NCBI GenBank assembly: GCA_029747015.1
Contig: JAKOGI010000142.1
Span: forward strand, 769,501-833,500
Length of the DNA stretch: 64,000 nucleotides
Origin: Carnegiea gigantea
Lineage: Eukaryota > Streptophyta > Magnoliopsida > Caryophyllales > Cactaceae
Direction: 5' to 3'
Positions 34,558-55,027 of the stretch are shown piece after piece (within the stretch, counting starts at the first letter, position 1; each line of letters starts with the position of its first letter). A program made the translations under genes and the position numbers. The notes beneath the pieces are model-generated. The model was not told the DNA's origin and ran no database searches. It worked only from the letters and a program-made list of their open reading frames with translations.

Positions 34558-34995
34558 ATTTTCCCATTGTCTTATATTAAAAAAAAAAATAATCAAATGC
34601 CCCATTGATCACCGATCTTCCCTTGTGAAGAGGGAAAAAATTCTCTTTCTTTTTTTACCTTTTTTTTATAAATCACTAATTCAATAAGTTGACAATTACT
34701 AATTAATATATATAAACAACTAATAACTAACAATTAACAAATATTTGTTAAACATCATCATGCGTCGAAATAACTTAATAAATTACTTCATATTATGTAA
34801 TGCTGATGAAAACCAATCATATTTTGGCCAAGTAAACTGGACGGGAGTGAGATCACTTTATTCTCCAATAAAATAGCCAAAGTGGATGTCATAATTGACA
34901 GTATAAAATGCCGCGTCTGATGTGACCATGTCTATACGTATAATTGTTAATACTGTATGACATATGTTTAGTTGCGCTCAGTAGTAGAAGTAGTA

Positions 34996-35050
<55 letters not shown>

Positions 35051-35062
35051 TAATAATAACAA
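34996..35062. repeat. (AAT)n microsatellite
   Basis: About 20 AAT/ATA units with two AAC interruptions. The Helitron at 35063 begins at its right edge, and TAATAAT resumes directly after that Helitron's end at 38335. Confidence 0.92.
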
Positions 35063-36049
35063 TCTATACTATTATATAAAAGTAATGTTGTGATGACGTG
35101 AATTTTTTTGCATTGTCAAAAATCAGAACTTTTGGACTATAAGATTAATTCTCACTATTAATCACATCCGTTCTTATTAAATTAATCAATTCTGATGAAA
35201 GGAATAGAAAAATAATTAACAAGAAAAATATAAACATTAAGTATAGAAACATTAAAAGCAAATAAGAATAAGAATGAGAATCATTGCATTCTTTAAATAT
35301 AGTATACTTAAAATATAATTACCAAAAAAGTATTCCTCTTAAAATAATATAGGCATTATTTTAGTTTCTTAACTGGCCATTTGTTCTTACATTTATCTTA
35401 GCAATATAGCATTCTTAAATCAGGAAAAGCAAACTCATTAAGATAATATTTTGTATGCTTTAATTTTTGTTTCCAATCATTGCAAACTTATCAAAAAAAT
35501 TATTCCTCTTAAAATAATATATCCATTATTTTAGTAATATTATTGAGACCATTATTACTGTGTGTTTAAGCTGACAAATTTACTATCCAAGCAAGCATTG
35601 ATCGAGGTCTGCAATATTGATCTTCTTGAAGTACGACTTCATTTCCAGTTATATTATTTTCTTTTTATTGGTTGTCCATTGTGCTTCGATTTAATCTTTT
35701 TCAACTTATAAGGATCAATATACAGTAAAAAAGAGGTCTGGATTAATCTAAGTTGATTTAGAAACATTCATCTTGATCCCCCTCTATCATCTATTGCTAG
35801 ATGTTTACATTTTTCTTGCACTCAATTTTGTTTTTGTATTTTTGTAATTTATAGAGATCAAAATAAAATAATGACGACGTCTTCATTGATCAGTACGGAT
35901 TGCCCACAACAATGTGAGAAATAAAAAATTAGAAATTTTTTAACCAACTTTTAATTTTATATCCTTTTTAAGGCTAATTTATTTTTTTACACTTTTAGCT
36001 TTCCTGTACTTGAAAAGATGATATAATAGTTTGGATAATGTAAATTTAC

Positions 36050-37225
36050 ACTACTGAAAATTTTGTTTTTCTGACGGAAAATGCCGCCGAAAAATAGACC
36101 ATCGGAAAGGCCGGTGGACAGGGCGACGGGAAGACGGGAAACGTAAATCAAGTCGGCGGATGTTTCGACGGACATTTATTCCGTCGGAGATTCCGACGGA
36201 ATCCGACCGGTCCGTCGGAATCTGGTCAACATTGACCAGATCTCACCAAAAATCGATAAAATTTTTTCAAAAAAAAATCGTTGTCTGACGGAATATTTTG
36301 TTGGACGTCGCTGTCCAACGGAATATCCGACGAAATATTCCATCGAACAAGGAATATTTAACCCCTCAACCCGAGTTCGTCTTCATTTCGGATGGTGAAA
36401 TAGAGAGAGAGGCGGCGCACGACATATAGAGAGAGAAGGAGCGCCGTGGGTCGCCGTCGATTTCGCCGCCGCCCGAGCCCCCCGCCGTCGCCGTCCACTT
36501 TGTCGCCAACAACCCAATTCCACCACCAAATTCCTCTTGTAATTTTAAGTAAGTGGTTTGTTTAGTTTGTAGTAAATTTTTTGATGAATTTGACAAATTT
36601 GAGTTAGAATTTAACAATTATGTGATAATTTGTGCTGGTTGTTGAAATTTTATTGAGTTATTTGTAGAATTTAGGTTTTGAATTTGGTTGTGTTGATGTG
36701 AATAAGAAAACTTACTATGTACGTGTTGTTTGTTTAGTTTGTAGTAGATATTTTGATGAAATTGAGAAATTAGAGTTACAATTTAACAATTATATGGTAA
36801 TTTGTGTTGGTTGTAGAAATTTTATTGAGTAATTAGTAGATGTTGGATTTTAAATGTGGTTTTGGGCTGGTTCAAGGTGCCCTTTTAAAAAAAAAAAATT
36901 CTAAAAATTCCGACGGATTCGACGGAAATCTGTTGGAACTTTCTATTTTTCTGATTTTTTTTTAAAAATTGAGGCAGATGGAGCCGACGGACCTTGTGGT
37001 CATCGGATGCAAGCTTTTCCGTTGATATTCCGTCGGAACCCCATTCCGACGGCCTCCGTTTTCCGTCAGAACAGTGCCGATACAATGTTATATTCCGTCG
37101 AACATGTTCGCGACCCGCTTTATTCCGACAGCCCCTTTCGGTCGGCTATTGTCGGAAAATCATTTTTCCGACAGAAAAAGTTACTTTTTCAGTCGAAGAT
37201 TCTGTCGGAAAAATTAGTTTTTTTT
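36050..37225. mobile_element. CACTA-like element with CCGACGG subterminal repeats
   Basis: The left end CACTACTGAAAATTTTG resembles the CACTA consensus. Dozens of CCGTCGG/CCGACGG words occupy both ends (36070-36330 and 36905-37205), as in the subterminal repeats of plant CACTA transposons. The right terminal repeat was not recognised. The middle (about 36370-36545) is GC-rich and looks like a captured 5' leader or exon fragment ending near a TAAG|T donor-like site. No transposase is visible. Confidence 0.5.
36551..36850. repeat. Diverged direct repeat (~120-bp units)
   Basis: Two units at about 36551-36672 and 36726-36850 share GTTTGTTTAGTTTGTAGTA, ATTTAACAATTAT and AAATTTTATTGAGT in the same order. 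Both lie within the CACTA-like element. Confidence 0.7.
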
Positions 37226-38238
37226 ATCTAAAGGCACCCTATTAATCACTAAAGTATTTTACACTAAACTCATTAAGATAATCGTATGAAACGGTGATTA
37301 TATAGTATAAATAATATCGTATTCTTAAATTATGAATAGTAAACTCACTAAGATAATATTTTGTACACTTTAATGTTTGTTTCCAATCATTTCAAACTAA
37401 CCCAGAAAATAATTCCTCTTAAAATAATACAGGTATGATATTAGCAAGGTTGTGGGTCCCTTTTATTTGACAGTAAAATTTATTTTATCAATGCACATTT
37501 AAATATCTGCAAATTTACCAAAATATTATATGTTGAGATAAAATCTATATTATTTTAAGAGTGGATCCACAAACTAATTAGTTTTTAAAGTTGATTTTAG
37601 ATTTCTCGATATTGATCCATCCATGCTATATGAACAATGAACTATTTCTAAATTTATATACTTTCACAATTATATGTCTTTTTTTAACCTTTTTAATTTT
37701 ATCTTTAATTAATTACATAGTAATAATGTCTATATTAAAACCTTTCACTATAAAAATACATTGATTAATAAGCACAAGAGGCAACTAATTATTTACGAGT
37801 AATATTTACTATTATATATGTAATGCAAAGTCATTTACGGTAATCAATTTTATCTCCTCTGCTTAACGGGCCCTATTTGAAGAATGGACCCTGTCAATGC
37901 ATTTACTATTCAATTTTAGTACTGATAAAAATAGCTTAAGTGATAATTAGTAACTAACTATCATATTATTTTATCTAAAGGTCTTAATCACTTAAATATT
38001 TTTCAATAAACTAATCACTTCAGCTATATTGTTTTAATTGATAATGGTATAGATACAATCGATGTTATCAAATTATTTTTGGGTATTATGAAGAACTTGC
38101 TGTCTATACATTATTATATATTGTCAATTGGTATTATGGAGACATTACTATCTATTCATATTTTGCAATAAATTTGAGTTTTCTTTTCTAAATTATATAT
38201 TAACTTTGTCTACAATGATCATTCCTCTATTATTTTGT

Positions 38239-38281
38239 GCGCGCGCGCGCACACACACACACACATATATACATATATACA
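38239..38281. repeat. Compound (GC)n(AC)n(AT)n microsatellite
   Basis: Alternating purine/pyrimidine dinucleotides change from GC to AC to AT. It lies about 50 bp inside the 3' end of the Helitron. Confidence 0.9.
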
Positions 38282-38573
38282 CTTTCAAAGTGTTTACTTT
38301 AGCATGTACCGTGTAAAGTACGGGTCCAAACTAATAATAATGCAATAGTTGTTATGATATTATGATAATGTTTCTAATGATGTCCTTGATACATAAATTA
38401 AAACTGTGGTTATTACTTAATTGACGCAATTGAAGTCGTTTAACTCATTCCCATCTTTAGAAATGGACACTAAATATTATTTTATGTTTACTTTATTTCA
38501 TTTTCCATGCCATGAATTTGTCAAAAAAGTAAAATATTGTAAGTTGAAGTCTTATACCTACATGCATCATATT

Positions 38574-38812
38574 TAGAGTTGGAAAATGGGTCGAGTCTTA
38601 TCGATCCATTTAGTAAACGGATCAGTTTTATACGATCTTGTAGCTTAGATTTGCTCAAAACTAAAAAATAACAAGTTTTCACGCTAAACGGTCAAATCGT
38701 GTCGACTTCGGGTTGATATCGGTTCGGTTCAGGTTGGGTTCATATTTCTCTCAGTAACTTCGAGTCGAATTTATGTCGTGTTATCGTGTCGGATCAGACT
38801 TTCCCAACTCTA
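38574..38812. mobile_element. hAT-type MITE, TAGAG family, TSD ATCATATT
   Basis: The 239-bp element begins TAGAGTTGGAAAATGG and ends TTTCCCAACTCTA. Perfect 8-bp flanks ATCATATT lie at 38566-38573 and 38813-38820. Its interior matches the elements at 18961 and 19912. This is the best-preserved copy and defines the family ends. Confidence 0.85.
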
Positions 38813-38820
38813 ATCATATT

Positions 38821-39244
38821 ATATGAAAATATTTTAAGATAATTTTTCTTCCTTTATTTGGTGAGTCAACTCCTCCTTTTTATTTCTTTTTTTGGGGGGG
38901 TTTATGATAACTACTCGTACTGCTTTGTCAAGAAAGTGATATATTGTTTTTTTTTTTTGACTTATTAATAAAAAGAATTGTTGTAAGTGCACTATTTTCG
39001 AGGATCTGCTCAGCATTTGATCATTCTTTTTTTTTTAAAAAAAAAGGTTTCTGTTTTCCAAGAATCCCTTGAAAGATATGAGCAACAAATCCCAATTATG
39101 TCTTTGGGACAAGAAATTAGGCAAAGATTATGGTAAAGAAATACCAAATTACCAACTAACAATGTCTTTTTCAAAGAAAAGAAAAAAGAAACAAACGAGA
39201 AGCTGAAATTCCGTGGATTAAAAGTTGAAAGTCAGAAAAATATT
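38821..39244. other. Intergenic, no gene recognised
   Basis: AT-rich sequence with poly-T and poly-A runs near 38950 and 39030. It ends at the 3' side of the tRNA gene. Confidence 0.4.
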
Positions 39245-39251
39245 GTTGAGA

Positions 39252-39284
<33 letters not shown>

Positions 39285-39324
39285 ACCTTAATCTGGCGCC
39301 TTAGACCAACTCGGCCATCTCAAC
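39245..39324 (-). tRNA. tRNA-Leu (AAG)
   Basis: The reverse complement folds as a complete class II tRNA of 80 nt. The acceptor stem GTTGAGA/TCTCAAC pairs fully. The D arm contains GGCCGAGTTGGTC. The anticodon stem CCAGA/TCTGG encloses loop TTAAGGT, giving anticodon AAG. A variable arm is followed by a T arm with GGTTCAAATCC. CCA is not encoded, as expected for a nuclear gene. No intron is present. The intact stems argue for an active gene reading CUU leucine codons. A short T-rich run downstream could terminate Pol III. Confidence 0.96.
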
Positions 39325-39984
39325 TCACTAACCATGCAGCTTCCCACTTCTTATATATAACCTTTGGTTGCCATGAGTGCAAACAAAGTGTAGAAGTTTA
39401 AAAATGTTTGAATTAAAATATGTCAAACAAAAATGTGTGCATTAAATTTCAAGATCATGATGATAATTAAAAAAAAGATTACTTACTTCCGCTATACGAA
39501 ATCTGACGTCAATTGTAGTCTAAGGTGTTAAAGGTAATGAGATATACAACAGAAGTGGTTAGGGAAAACCGTGTAAATGACGCTTTTTCTCATTTCTTAT
39601 AATTTATCATTAAATTTTACAACTCTTTGCTACTCGTTATTACTGACCGCTAATTTATACCGCTGAAATGAATAGATCAAGATTAAGGCTCTGTTGTTTT
39701 GCTCCAGTCAAACATCTTTTGAAATGCATTCGAAGATTTTAGAAGGAGCTGAAAAATGCAAAAACGATCTTAATGAAACAAATGAACATGAAATGATCAT
39801 ACTTAAGTAAAGTTGTGAAGAGAACAAGTTTTTTTTATAGTTGCTTCTTTAGTAATTAGGTCTACTTGACGCTTAAACAGCAAAATGTCAGATTAGGTAA
39901 AAACGTAAAGAAACCCAAAATATGTGGGGCAAAAGTCCAACTAATTGGGGCCCATGCTTCTCAACCCACAGTGTAAGTAAAATA
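39325..39984. other. Intergenic, no gene recognised
   Basis: AT-rich sequence. A single AAGGCTCTGTTGTTTTG word near 39688 resembles one end of the 10-nt-repeat family, but no inverse end or decamer array follows. Confidence 0.35.
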
Positions 39985-40110
39985 TTAGAGTTGGATGATT
40001 GGTCGTTTCAGGTTGACTCATTTAATAAACATGTTAATTTCGTGTCATTCTTATATATAGTTTAAATCTGCACAAAATTGAAAAATAACATATTTTTAAG
40101 CTAAACGCAA
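39985..40110. mobile_element. Partial hAT-type MITE, TAGAG family
   Basis: It starts TAGAGTTGGATGATTGG, then carries family blocks AATTTCGTGTCATTCTTA and AAAATTGAAAAATAACA up to a GCTAAACG word. The right half and terminal repeat are absent, so no TSD can be defined. Confidence 0.5.
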
Positions 40111-41303
40111 AAGATCACACTTTTAATCTTAATTTCCTCACCTCGTCTCGAGGGACTTTTCTCAAATCTTGGGATTGGGTGGAGTTAGTGAATAAACATG
40201 TCTAGTGCATATGGTAATATTAACTACACTCATCCTGATGTCATTTAAATCCATCCTGTAGTTGAATATGCCAGTACAAACATTTGATCTACGTATTAGC
40301 AATACAACCAAACCAATATGCCAACACAAGTTAATGTAGTGATATCAGTATATAGTTCATATCTATCGGACATTTTTTTGAATCTTATTCAACTAACTCG
40401 TACCCCACTTATGCTAACGAAGGAAATTTTCTTTGGACTACTAAAAGTTACATTTGTAAGTATTAATTTTTCATCGAATTAACAAATATAATTAATTCAA
40501 TATAATAGCTTGTACCGTTTTTTATCGATACGGTACGCTTCAACAAGCATGGAGGTATGGTGTGCTATTTTATAAAACTGAGTGGAGTCCAAAATTTCAG
40601 ATTCCCGCATCACAACAAACGTGAAGAGCATCAACTAGCAAGCAAATCTCTGTCTTTTTCCTTTTATTATTATTTTTTCCCTCTTCCTTTTAAATTTCTT
40701 TTCCCTTTTTTACGAATTTTGAATTTCCAAAACAGGCGCGCGTCGACAGGTGGCCCATCGTTTTTCAACTCCAAGCCCCACCTCGCTTGCCGTTCAATAA
40801 TTTCAAGTACCCTCTTGCTTTCTCTCTCCCACCTTCCATCTTCGCACACTCTCGCGCGTGTTTACACGGGCCTTTTTCAAATCGAAATTCTTTCCCCTCT
40901 CTGTCTCTGACTCCTGCCCAACGTACATTCATACTTATGATTGAAGAACTCTCTCTCTCTCTCTCTCTAAAAATCTCTGGATTGATTGTTGTTGTTGCCT
41001 CGTTCTTCCTGTTCAAACTTGAAAAATTCTTACTAAATCGAAGATATCTTCCATTTTCAAAAGCTTAAACACCATTGCTGTCAGCATCATCAGCAGCAAC
41101 AACAACATCCCACCTTCTTCTTCTTCTCTCTCTCTATATCTCTTTCTTACATTTGTGGGTTTGATTGGTGTTTCTTGTATCAGGGCATAGATTTTGATTT
41201 TGCTGCTGTGAAAGATTGAATGATTGATTAGCTGAGTAGAAGGGCTGTTTTTTGAATCTGGGGTGTCAAAAAAGGTGAAACCCTAATTTGAAATTTGAAC
41301 AAG
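40111..41303. other. KIN-13 upstream region and 5' leader
   Basis: Intergenic sequence leads into the plus-strand kinesin gene. From about 40660 it becomes pyrimidine-rich, with a (CT)n tract at 40949-40969 and further TTCTTC/CTCTCT text to 41140, typical of a plant 5' leader. Frames on both strands here are low-complexity. No TATA box was assigned. Confidence 0.45.
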
Positions 41304-49656
<8,353 letters not shown>

Positions 49657-50715
49657 TTTCATCCAGTCGCCATGGTGTTGATTTGATCAGGCTGGTTTTA
49701 TCGTGTTTCTGATTGAATATCCGCTGGATTAGAGCGCCAAGTGCTCTCCTTCAGGAGGCCGTGGTCATTGAATAGCCTGGCATTTTAGTTGCAGTGATCA
49801 CTTCTTGCTTGGTGGTGCTTCATTTTCGGTGCAGGTGAGTCACCACCCCCTCCTGTGACAGAGTGACTCCGCAACCCAAAATAGCCAAACACACACAAAA
49901 AAAAAAAAAAAAAAAAAAGAGCAAAAGACACGAAATGAAAGACTCTTGTAGTTAGTGAGTTATTGAGATTGAAATACAGTTTCTGCTAATTGGCACATTA
50001 TTTTTGTGAAACTTTGACGTTTGAAGCAGTGTAATTTAAGCTGTTCTATGTGAAGGTTCCCCTGTTTCATGGGTGCTTTGCTTTGATGAAACCTGGTGTT
50101 TGTTTCAACCAATGTTTTGCCAAATTGTAGCTTGATTTTGACAGCCTTTTGATCATTTACCGCGTCATTTTCACGGCGGTATTTCATTATTGGGTTAGCC
50201 TAGTTTATCATTAAATTGGGTTGGATCCGTAGGATTTCGTACCAAATTACCAATAGATCCTCGGCTAATTTTAATTCATATCTTCAAAATAAACATTTTT
50301 TTAATAAAAATATAAATAGGTATATCATTATTTTCTTTATATTTGTTTTCATAAAAGTAGCCTTTCGGATGCGAGTAATACAAAGTTTAAGGATACTGAA
50401 CAAAAATAATATGAATTTTTTTGGCCCGTTTGCTTTCAATATATTGCCACCAAGTCATGTGGTGATTGACTCGTATTTTACTCTAATCCGTATACACCTA
50501 ACCTGACCCGTGCTTGATCTGCTTGTATGAATTGACAACTCCACTTAACTATGAATTTTGATTTTTTTAAAAAAAAACTTGAACTGTACTTTAGCATTAA
50601 CGTTTTTTCAACAATAAAAATATTGATTTCTCCTTCATTCTCTCTTTGCTCTCTCCATTTAGGCGTGCATGGATATATATTACTAGCTTTTATTACACAA
50701 ATCTGACTGAGGTTT

Positions 50716-50764
<49 letters not shown>

Positions 50765-51778
50765 ATGGTGACCATGACTGAGTAGAAGTTTCGACTATTA
50801 TGTTACAACCGAATGTCTTTTAATGAGAATATTAGGTAGAGAAAAATGAATAATCTTAATGAGTTAATGTAATTCTCATTAGTTAGATGACGTACATTAG
50901 TTTCTCGTCGATTTTGCAAACGTTTGATAGTAATAATAGACGACCTTATATTCAAGCATGGATATTTGGAGGCGAAGCCAGGAATTTAGGAGAGGGGTGT
51001 CGGAAATAAAATGGTAATTGTGATTAAGTGATATCGTTTCCACTTTCTTTATTTAATACTGAGTTTCAAGTTTAGAACTTGAAGGTAATGATAATTCTTT
51101 AGTATTTCTTTGTATTTTGAGTTAGAATTCAGATTAACCAACAAATTAAATAACTGTGAAATTAAAATTGATAAATTAAACTCATAAATTAAAGCTGAAA
51201 AAGCAATTTAATCTCAAGTGAAAGGATTAATCAACAAGTTGAAGTATTGAGGTCAATTAAAGTGTTATCTTTTTGAAATATTTAGATACTTTGACCCAAA
51301 ATTGAAATTAAATCCACAATTTAAACAAATTTAGAATTAAAATTGACAAATTAAACTTATCAATAAACTAAAAAACAAATTAATTTATAGATTAAGAATT
51401 GAATAATAAATTAAAGTAAATTAAAATATTAAACTATAATTAATAGACTTTGAACTTTAAATGGGGAGATACTACTAATCAAAAAAAAGGAAAAAGAAAT
51501 GCTACTAATTGGGAAAAATAAAGAAAAAATTCAACAACTAACCTCAGCAGTCTTCGAACTCGTTAAGTCCTCCAGCATAAAACAACAATGTAAGTGCCCC
51601 AACCGCTCGACCACTTGTGTTCTCACTGAAGGTGGTTGCCACAATTTTAATTTATAATTATTTAGGCTAATTCCAGCATACTATTCTTCCCTTTTTGGCG
51701 AGGGAGGGGGGTCAGCTGGCCCCACTGACCCCACGCTCCCTCGGCCACTTTAAATTGGAACCTTGATGTTCAAGCCGG
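49657..51778. other. KIN-13 3' flank and intergenic DNA
   Basis: The first ~350 bp should be the 3' UTR. A poly-A run at about 49897-49918 lies in it or just beyond. A (TA)n microsatellite occupies about 50725-50761. The rest is AT-rich with no supported gene. Confidence 0.45.
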
Positions 51779-52768
51779 GTACGGAGCTCTTTTAATTGGA
51801 AGAAAATTTGGAACCTTGATATTCCTGCTCGTATGAGGTTATTTGCTTGGAGAGTGTGTCTAATACCCTTCCGACGAAAGTGAATATTGCTCGTCGTGTA
51901 TTCAATTTCAATATGACTTGCTCGGCTTGTGCAGCTGTTGAAGAGTCTATGCATCATGCTTTGTTTGAATGCCCTATCTTGTTGTGGATATTCGGTTAGG
52001 GTCGGGCTTTGACGAGGATTTGTGGTCTTCTTCCTTTCCATCTATATTGGACTGCTTCGAATATGGTTTTGATAAGTTAGACTTTGAGGTGATGGGGGAC
52101 TTTGTGGCTGTGGTCTGGGCTTGTTGGAATGCCCGTAATCGCATCGTTTTGGGGACACCAGATCATAAGTGGCTTTCACTCGGAAAAAGGGCTATGGAGT
52201 TTGTGAAAGACTATAGAGAAGCTCAATTGTCTATCCCTTCTAGTGCTTCAAAATCTAATGGAGTTTGGTCTTCGCCGGCTTCGGGTCACTGGAAAGCTTA
52301 ACTTCGATCCAGGACGGATTGGTGAGTGGGGTAGAGGCTGGGGTTATGTGGTGAGAGATTGGATGGGGAATGTGGTGTTATCAGGGGTCAAGCAAGGGCC
52401 TGCTGGTATGGTGTGAGGATGGCCTTGGAGAGAGGGTTCGATCGGCTAGAAGTTGAAGGGGATAACTTGAGTATTATTTCGAAGCTTCGCAAGAAAGCAG
52501 TACCTAACAATGAGTTAGGATCTTTTATTTCTGCTATTTTATGTTTGATTTCTAGTTGTGAGTTCTTTTCTTGGTCTCATATTGGTAGGATGGTAATCGA
52601 GTAGCGCATGAACTAGCTCATCTTCAACCAGTCACTCTCGCTAAGAGACAGTGGTTGGATGATATGCCTGATATTGTCAACAATATGGCCACCAAGGATA
52701 GGTGTGCGTACATTGAGAAGAATTTAATATAATCTCCCCTCCCTTATTTCTATCCAAAAAAAAAAAAG
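51779..52768 (+). mobile_element. L1-type LINE 3' fragment (RT zinc-binding and RNase H)
   Basis: Broken frames encode an RT zinc-binding region (WKKIWNLDIPARMRLFAWR, then ACAAVEESMHHALFECP across a shift) from about 51790 to 51990. A plant LINE RNase H domain follows from about 52300 (KLNFDPG, GWGYVVRD) with the ALERGFDRLEVEGDNL block and the HIGRDGNRVAHELAH-type end after a frameshift near 52590. It ends in an A-run at about 52757-52768. Frameshifts and stops show that it is dead. The 5' boundary is approximate and no TSD was found. Confidence 0.75.
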
Positions 52769-53056
52769 ATCTCATTTAATAAAATATAATATAGCCCCAA
52801 ACCTTCCTTTTGCTTGATAAACACCAATGATTCTCATAGGCTAAACAAGCGGAATCAAACTTTGAAATTAAATCTATGATGTAAAGGCATATAGGGAATT
52901 GGCCTCCCTAACTATATATGTATCAATTCAACGACTAAACATGTCACTTCCACTAGGTTAATTGATTTAAGGGTCGATAATTTAAGAATTCACAACTTTC
53001 CTTCAAAATGAAGTGAATTACTTATGTATATATACAAGTATATACAACAATAACAA

Positions 53057-53573
53057 TGTTGGGTTTAATGGCCCAAAATCAGCTCCGTAGATCCACCACG
53101 GGTTTCAAAGAGTTTGGGCTAGGGACCGTGGTGGCTAGGATTTCGTCGTCTTAGCGGCTAGGGTTGCTCTTAGGGTTTTTTGCATTCTTGTACCTCTAAA
53201 CCCTATATAAAGGGTCTTGCCTAGGCTCTAATACTCATCCCTAAATCCCAGACCAGCAAGAAATATTTATAGAGTATTCTGTTTCCACTATCTTAGATTT
53301 GTGAGAGAGGTTGAGAGAGTTTTGAGAGAGATTATAAGAGAGATTGTAATCTGGTTGCTTGATCGAATCATCGTTGTGATTGTGATCGCATTGTACTCAC
53401 TCCTTCTCATAGTGGATTGTTTGAGCTCGTCGCCGTCCATGTTTTTTTTTTTTTCCGTATTGGGTTTCCACGTAAATTTGTGTGTTCTTTATTGTTCTTG
53501 TTATCGTTGTTTACTTTTGAATATCATTATTCATCCTAACGCTTCCGCTATTAGCTTGCTCTAATTCCTAACA
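53057..53573 (+). repeat. Left LTR of the Copia element
   Basis: The 517-bp repeat has TG...CA ends and matches the two segments of the right LTR (55028-55394 and 56881-57006). It includes ACCCTATATAAAGGGTCTTG, whose TATATAAAG core is a likely TATA box near 53200. Confidence 0.9.
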
Positions 53574-53575
53574 AG

Positions 53576-53590
53576 TGGTATCAAAACTTT
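53576..53590 (+). other. Primer-binding site of the Copia element
   Basis: TGGTATCAAAACTTT starts 2 nt after the left LTR. It resembles TGGTATCAGAGC, the usual complement of initiator tRNA-Met in plant Copia elements. Confidence 0.75.
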
Positions 53591-53598
53591 GGTTTAGG

Positions 53599-54868
53599 AT
53601 GTCTTTAATCATGAAGGTTGATATTCAGAAATTTGATGGGGAGATTAGTTTTAATCTCTGGAAGGTGCATATTAGAGCGGTTCTCATTCAACATGGATTG
53701 TGGAAGGTTCTTTCGGGACCTTATAGATATCCAGTACGATGACAGATGAACAATGGGCAGAACAATAGAAGAAGAAGTGTGGTTCTTTGACGGATGACGA
53801 ATGAGAGGAATTGGAGCTGAAGGTTCTGCTATACAGTTGTGCTTGGCACCACATGTCTTGCGAGAGGTGCTTGATAAGACAACTGCACTGGGTCTTTGAG
53901 TTCGACTGTAGGAACTCTACATGACGAAGAGTCTCGCCAACAAGATCCGATTGAAAGAAAGGTTATACACTTTCAGAATGGCAGAAGGTACTCTTGTTAA
54001 AAACATTTAAATGATTTCAATTCGATCGTAGTTGACCTTGAAAGTTTAGATGTGAAAATTAAGGATGAGGATAAGGCTATTTTGTTGGTTGTGTCTTTAC
54101 CTCCTTCATATAAACACTTTAAGGAGATCATGCTATATAGTAATTCTGATACTATGTCGTTTGAGGATACTAAGTCAAATCTGTTGTTTAAGGAAAAGTT
54201 TGATCTTGACATTCATACTGATTCTGCTGAGGGATTAGTAGTAAGAGGTAAAACAACTTAAAAGGGGAACGGTAATAGGAGTAAGAACCGTTCTAAATCT
54301 AGAAATCCTCACGCTGGTAAGACCTGCAATTACTGTAGTAAATTAGGTCATATTATTGCTAACTGTTGGCAACTGCAAAATAAGAGGGAGAAAGAAGAAG
54401 ATAATTCTCATGAGGCTGAAACTTCGTTTGTTGAATCTGATTCTGATGGTGACGTTTTGTTTGCTACATCTACTGAAAGGGGGAGCGATTCTGATTGGAT
54501 TCTTGATTCTGAGTATACCTATCATATGTGTCCTCATAAGGATTGGTTTTCAACATATAATCCAGTTGACGCAATCGTTGTTCATATGGCAATAATGTCC
54601 AATGTAATGTAACTGGACTCGGTACTGTTAAAATCAATACCCATGATGGTGTTGTCAGGACTTTATCGAATGTTCGTCACGTTCCTGACTTGAAGCGTAA
54701 CCTCATCTCTTTAGGCACCCTTGAACCCAAGGGGTGCAAATATTCAGCTGAAGGTGGAGTTTTAAAGGTTTCGAAAGGCAGTCAAATTCTATTGAAGGGT
54801 TTGAGGCAAGGAAGCCTCTATGTCTTGCAGGCATCTACTACGACAGATTATATGAAGAGAGGTTCATA
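53599..54868 (+). pseudogene. Degenerate Copia gag/protease remnant
   Basis: The reading begins at ATG 53599 with a KFDGEISFNLWK-type gag start. Later it shows LLVVSLPPSYKHF, a CCHC zinc knuckle (CX2CX4HX4C, 54325-54366), a protease-like DWILDS...YHMCPHKDWF segment and the pre-integrase RHVPDLKRNLISLGT block. Stops and frameshifts break it near 53742, 53950, 54259 and 54600. In the protease signature, the position usually held by Cys before T.H reads YTYH. Confidence 0.8.
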
Positions 54869-55027
54869 AAAGTCATCTCTCATAACTAAGTTCAAGTATC
54901 ACTTGAACTCAATCGGCGTCGGATCACTTAAATACCCTTCGGGGTCCGCCCTGTAGGGCATTACCCTTCGGGGTGCTATGACGGTGTGCGAGAGTTGGTG
55001 TTGGTGATTTTGGTCCAAGGTGAAGAT

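Larger units (their letters stand above)
35063..38334 (+). mobile_element. Non-autonomous Helitron
   Basis: The left terminus is TCTATACTATTATATAAAAG, a classic plant Helitron 5' end, preceded by A. The right terminus is GTCCAAACTAA, followed by T. Just inside is a decayed hairpin, TACCGTGTAAAGTACGGGT. The AAT microsatellite continues on both sides, so the 3,272-bp element split one microsatellite. No Rep/helicase is encoded. The element carries a CCGTCGG-rich transposon (36050-37225) and repeated ATTCCTCTTAAAATAATA blocks near 35330, 35507 and 37418. Confidence 0.7.

Noticed and set aside
36366..36617. 83-codon minus frame rich in Gly and Ser
   Set aside because: It is the antisense of a GC-rich low-complexity block inside the CACTA-like element.
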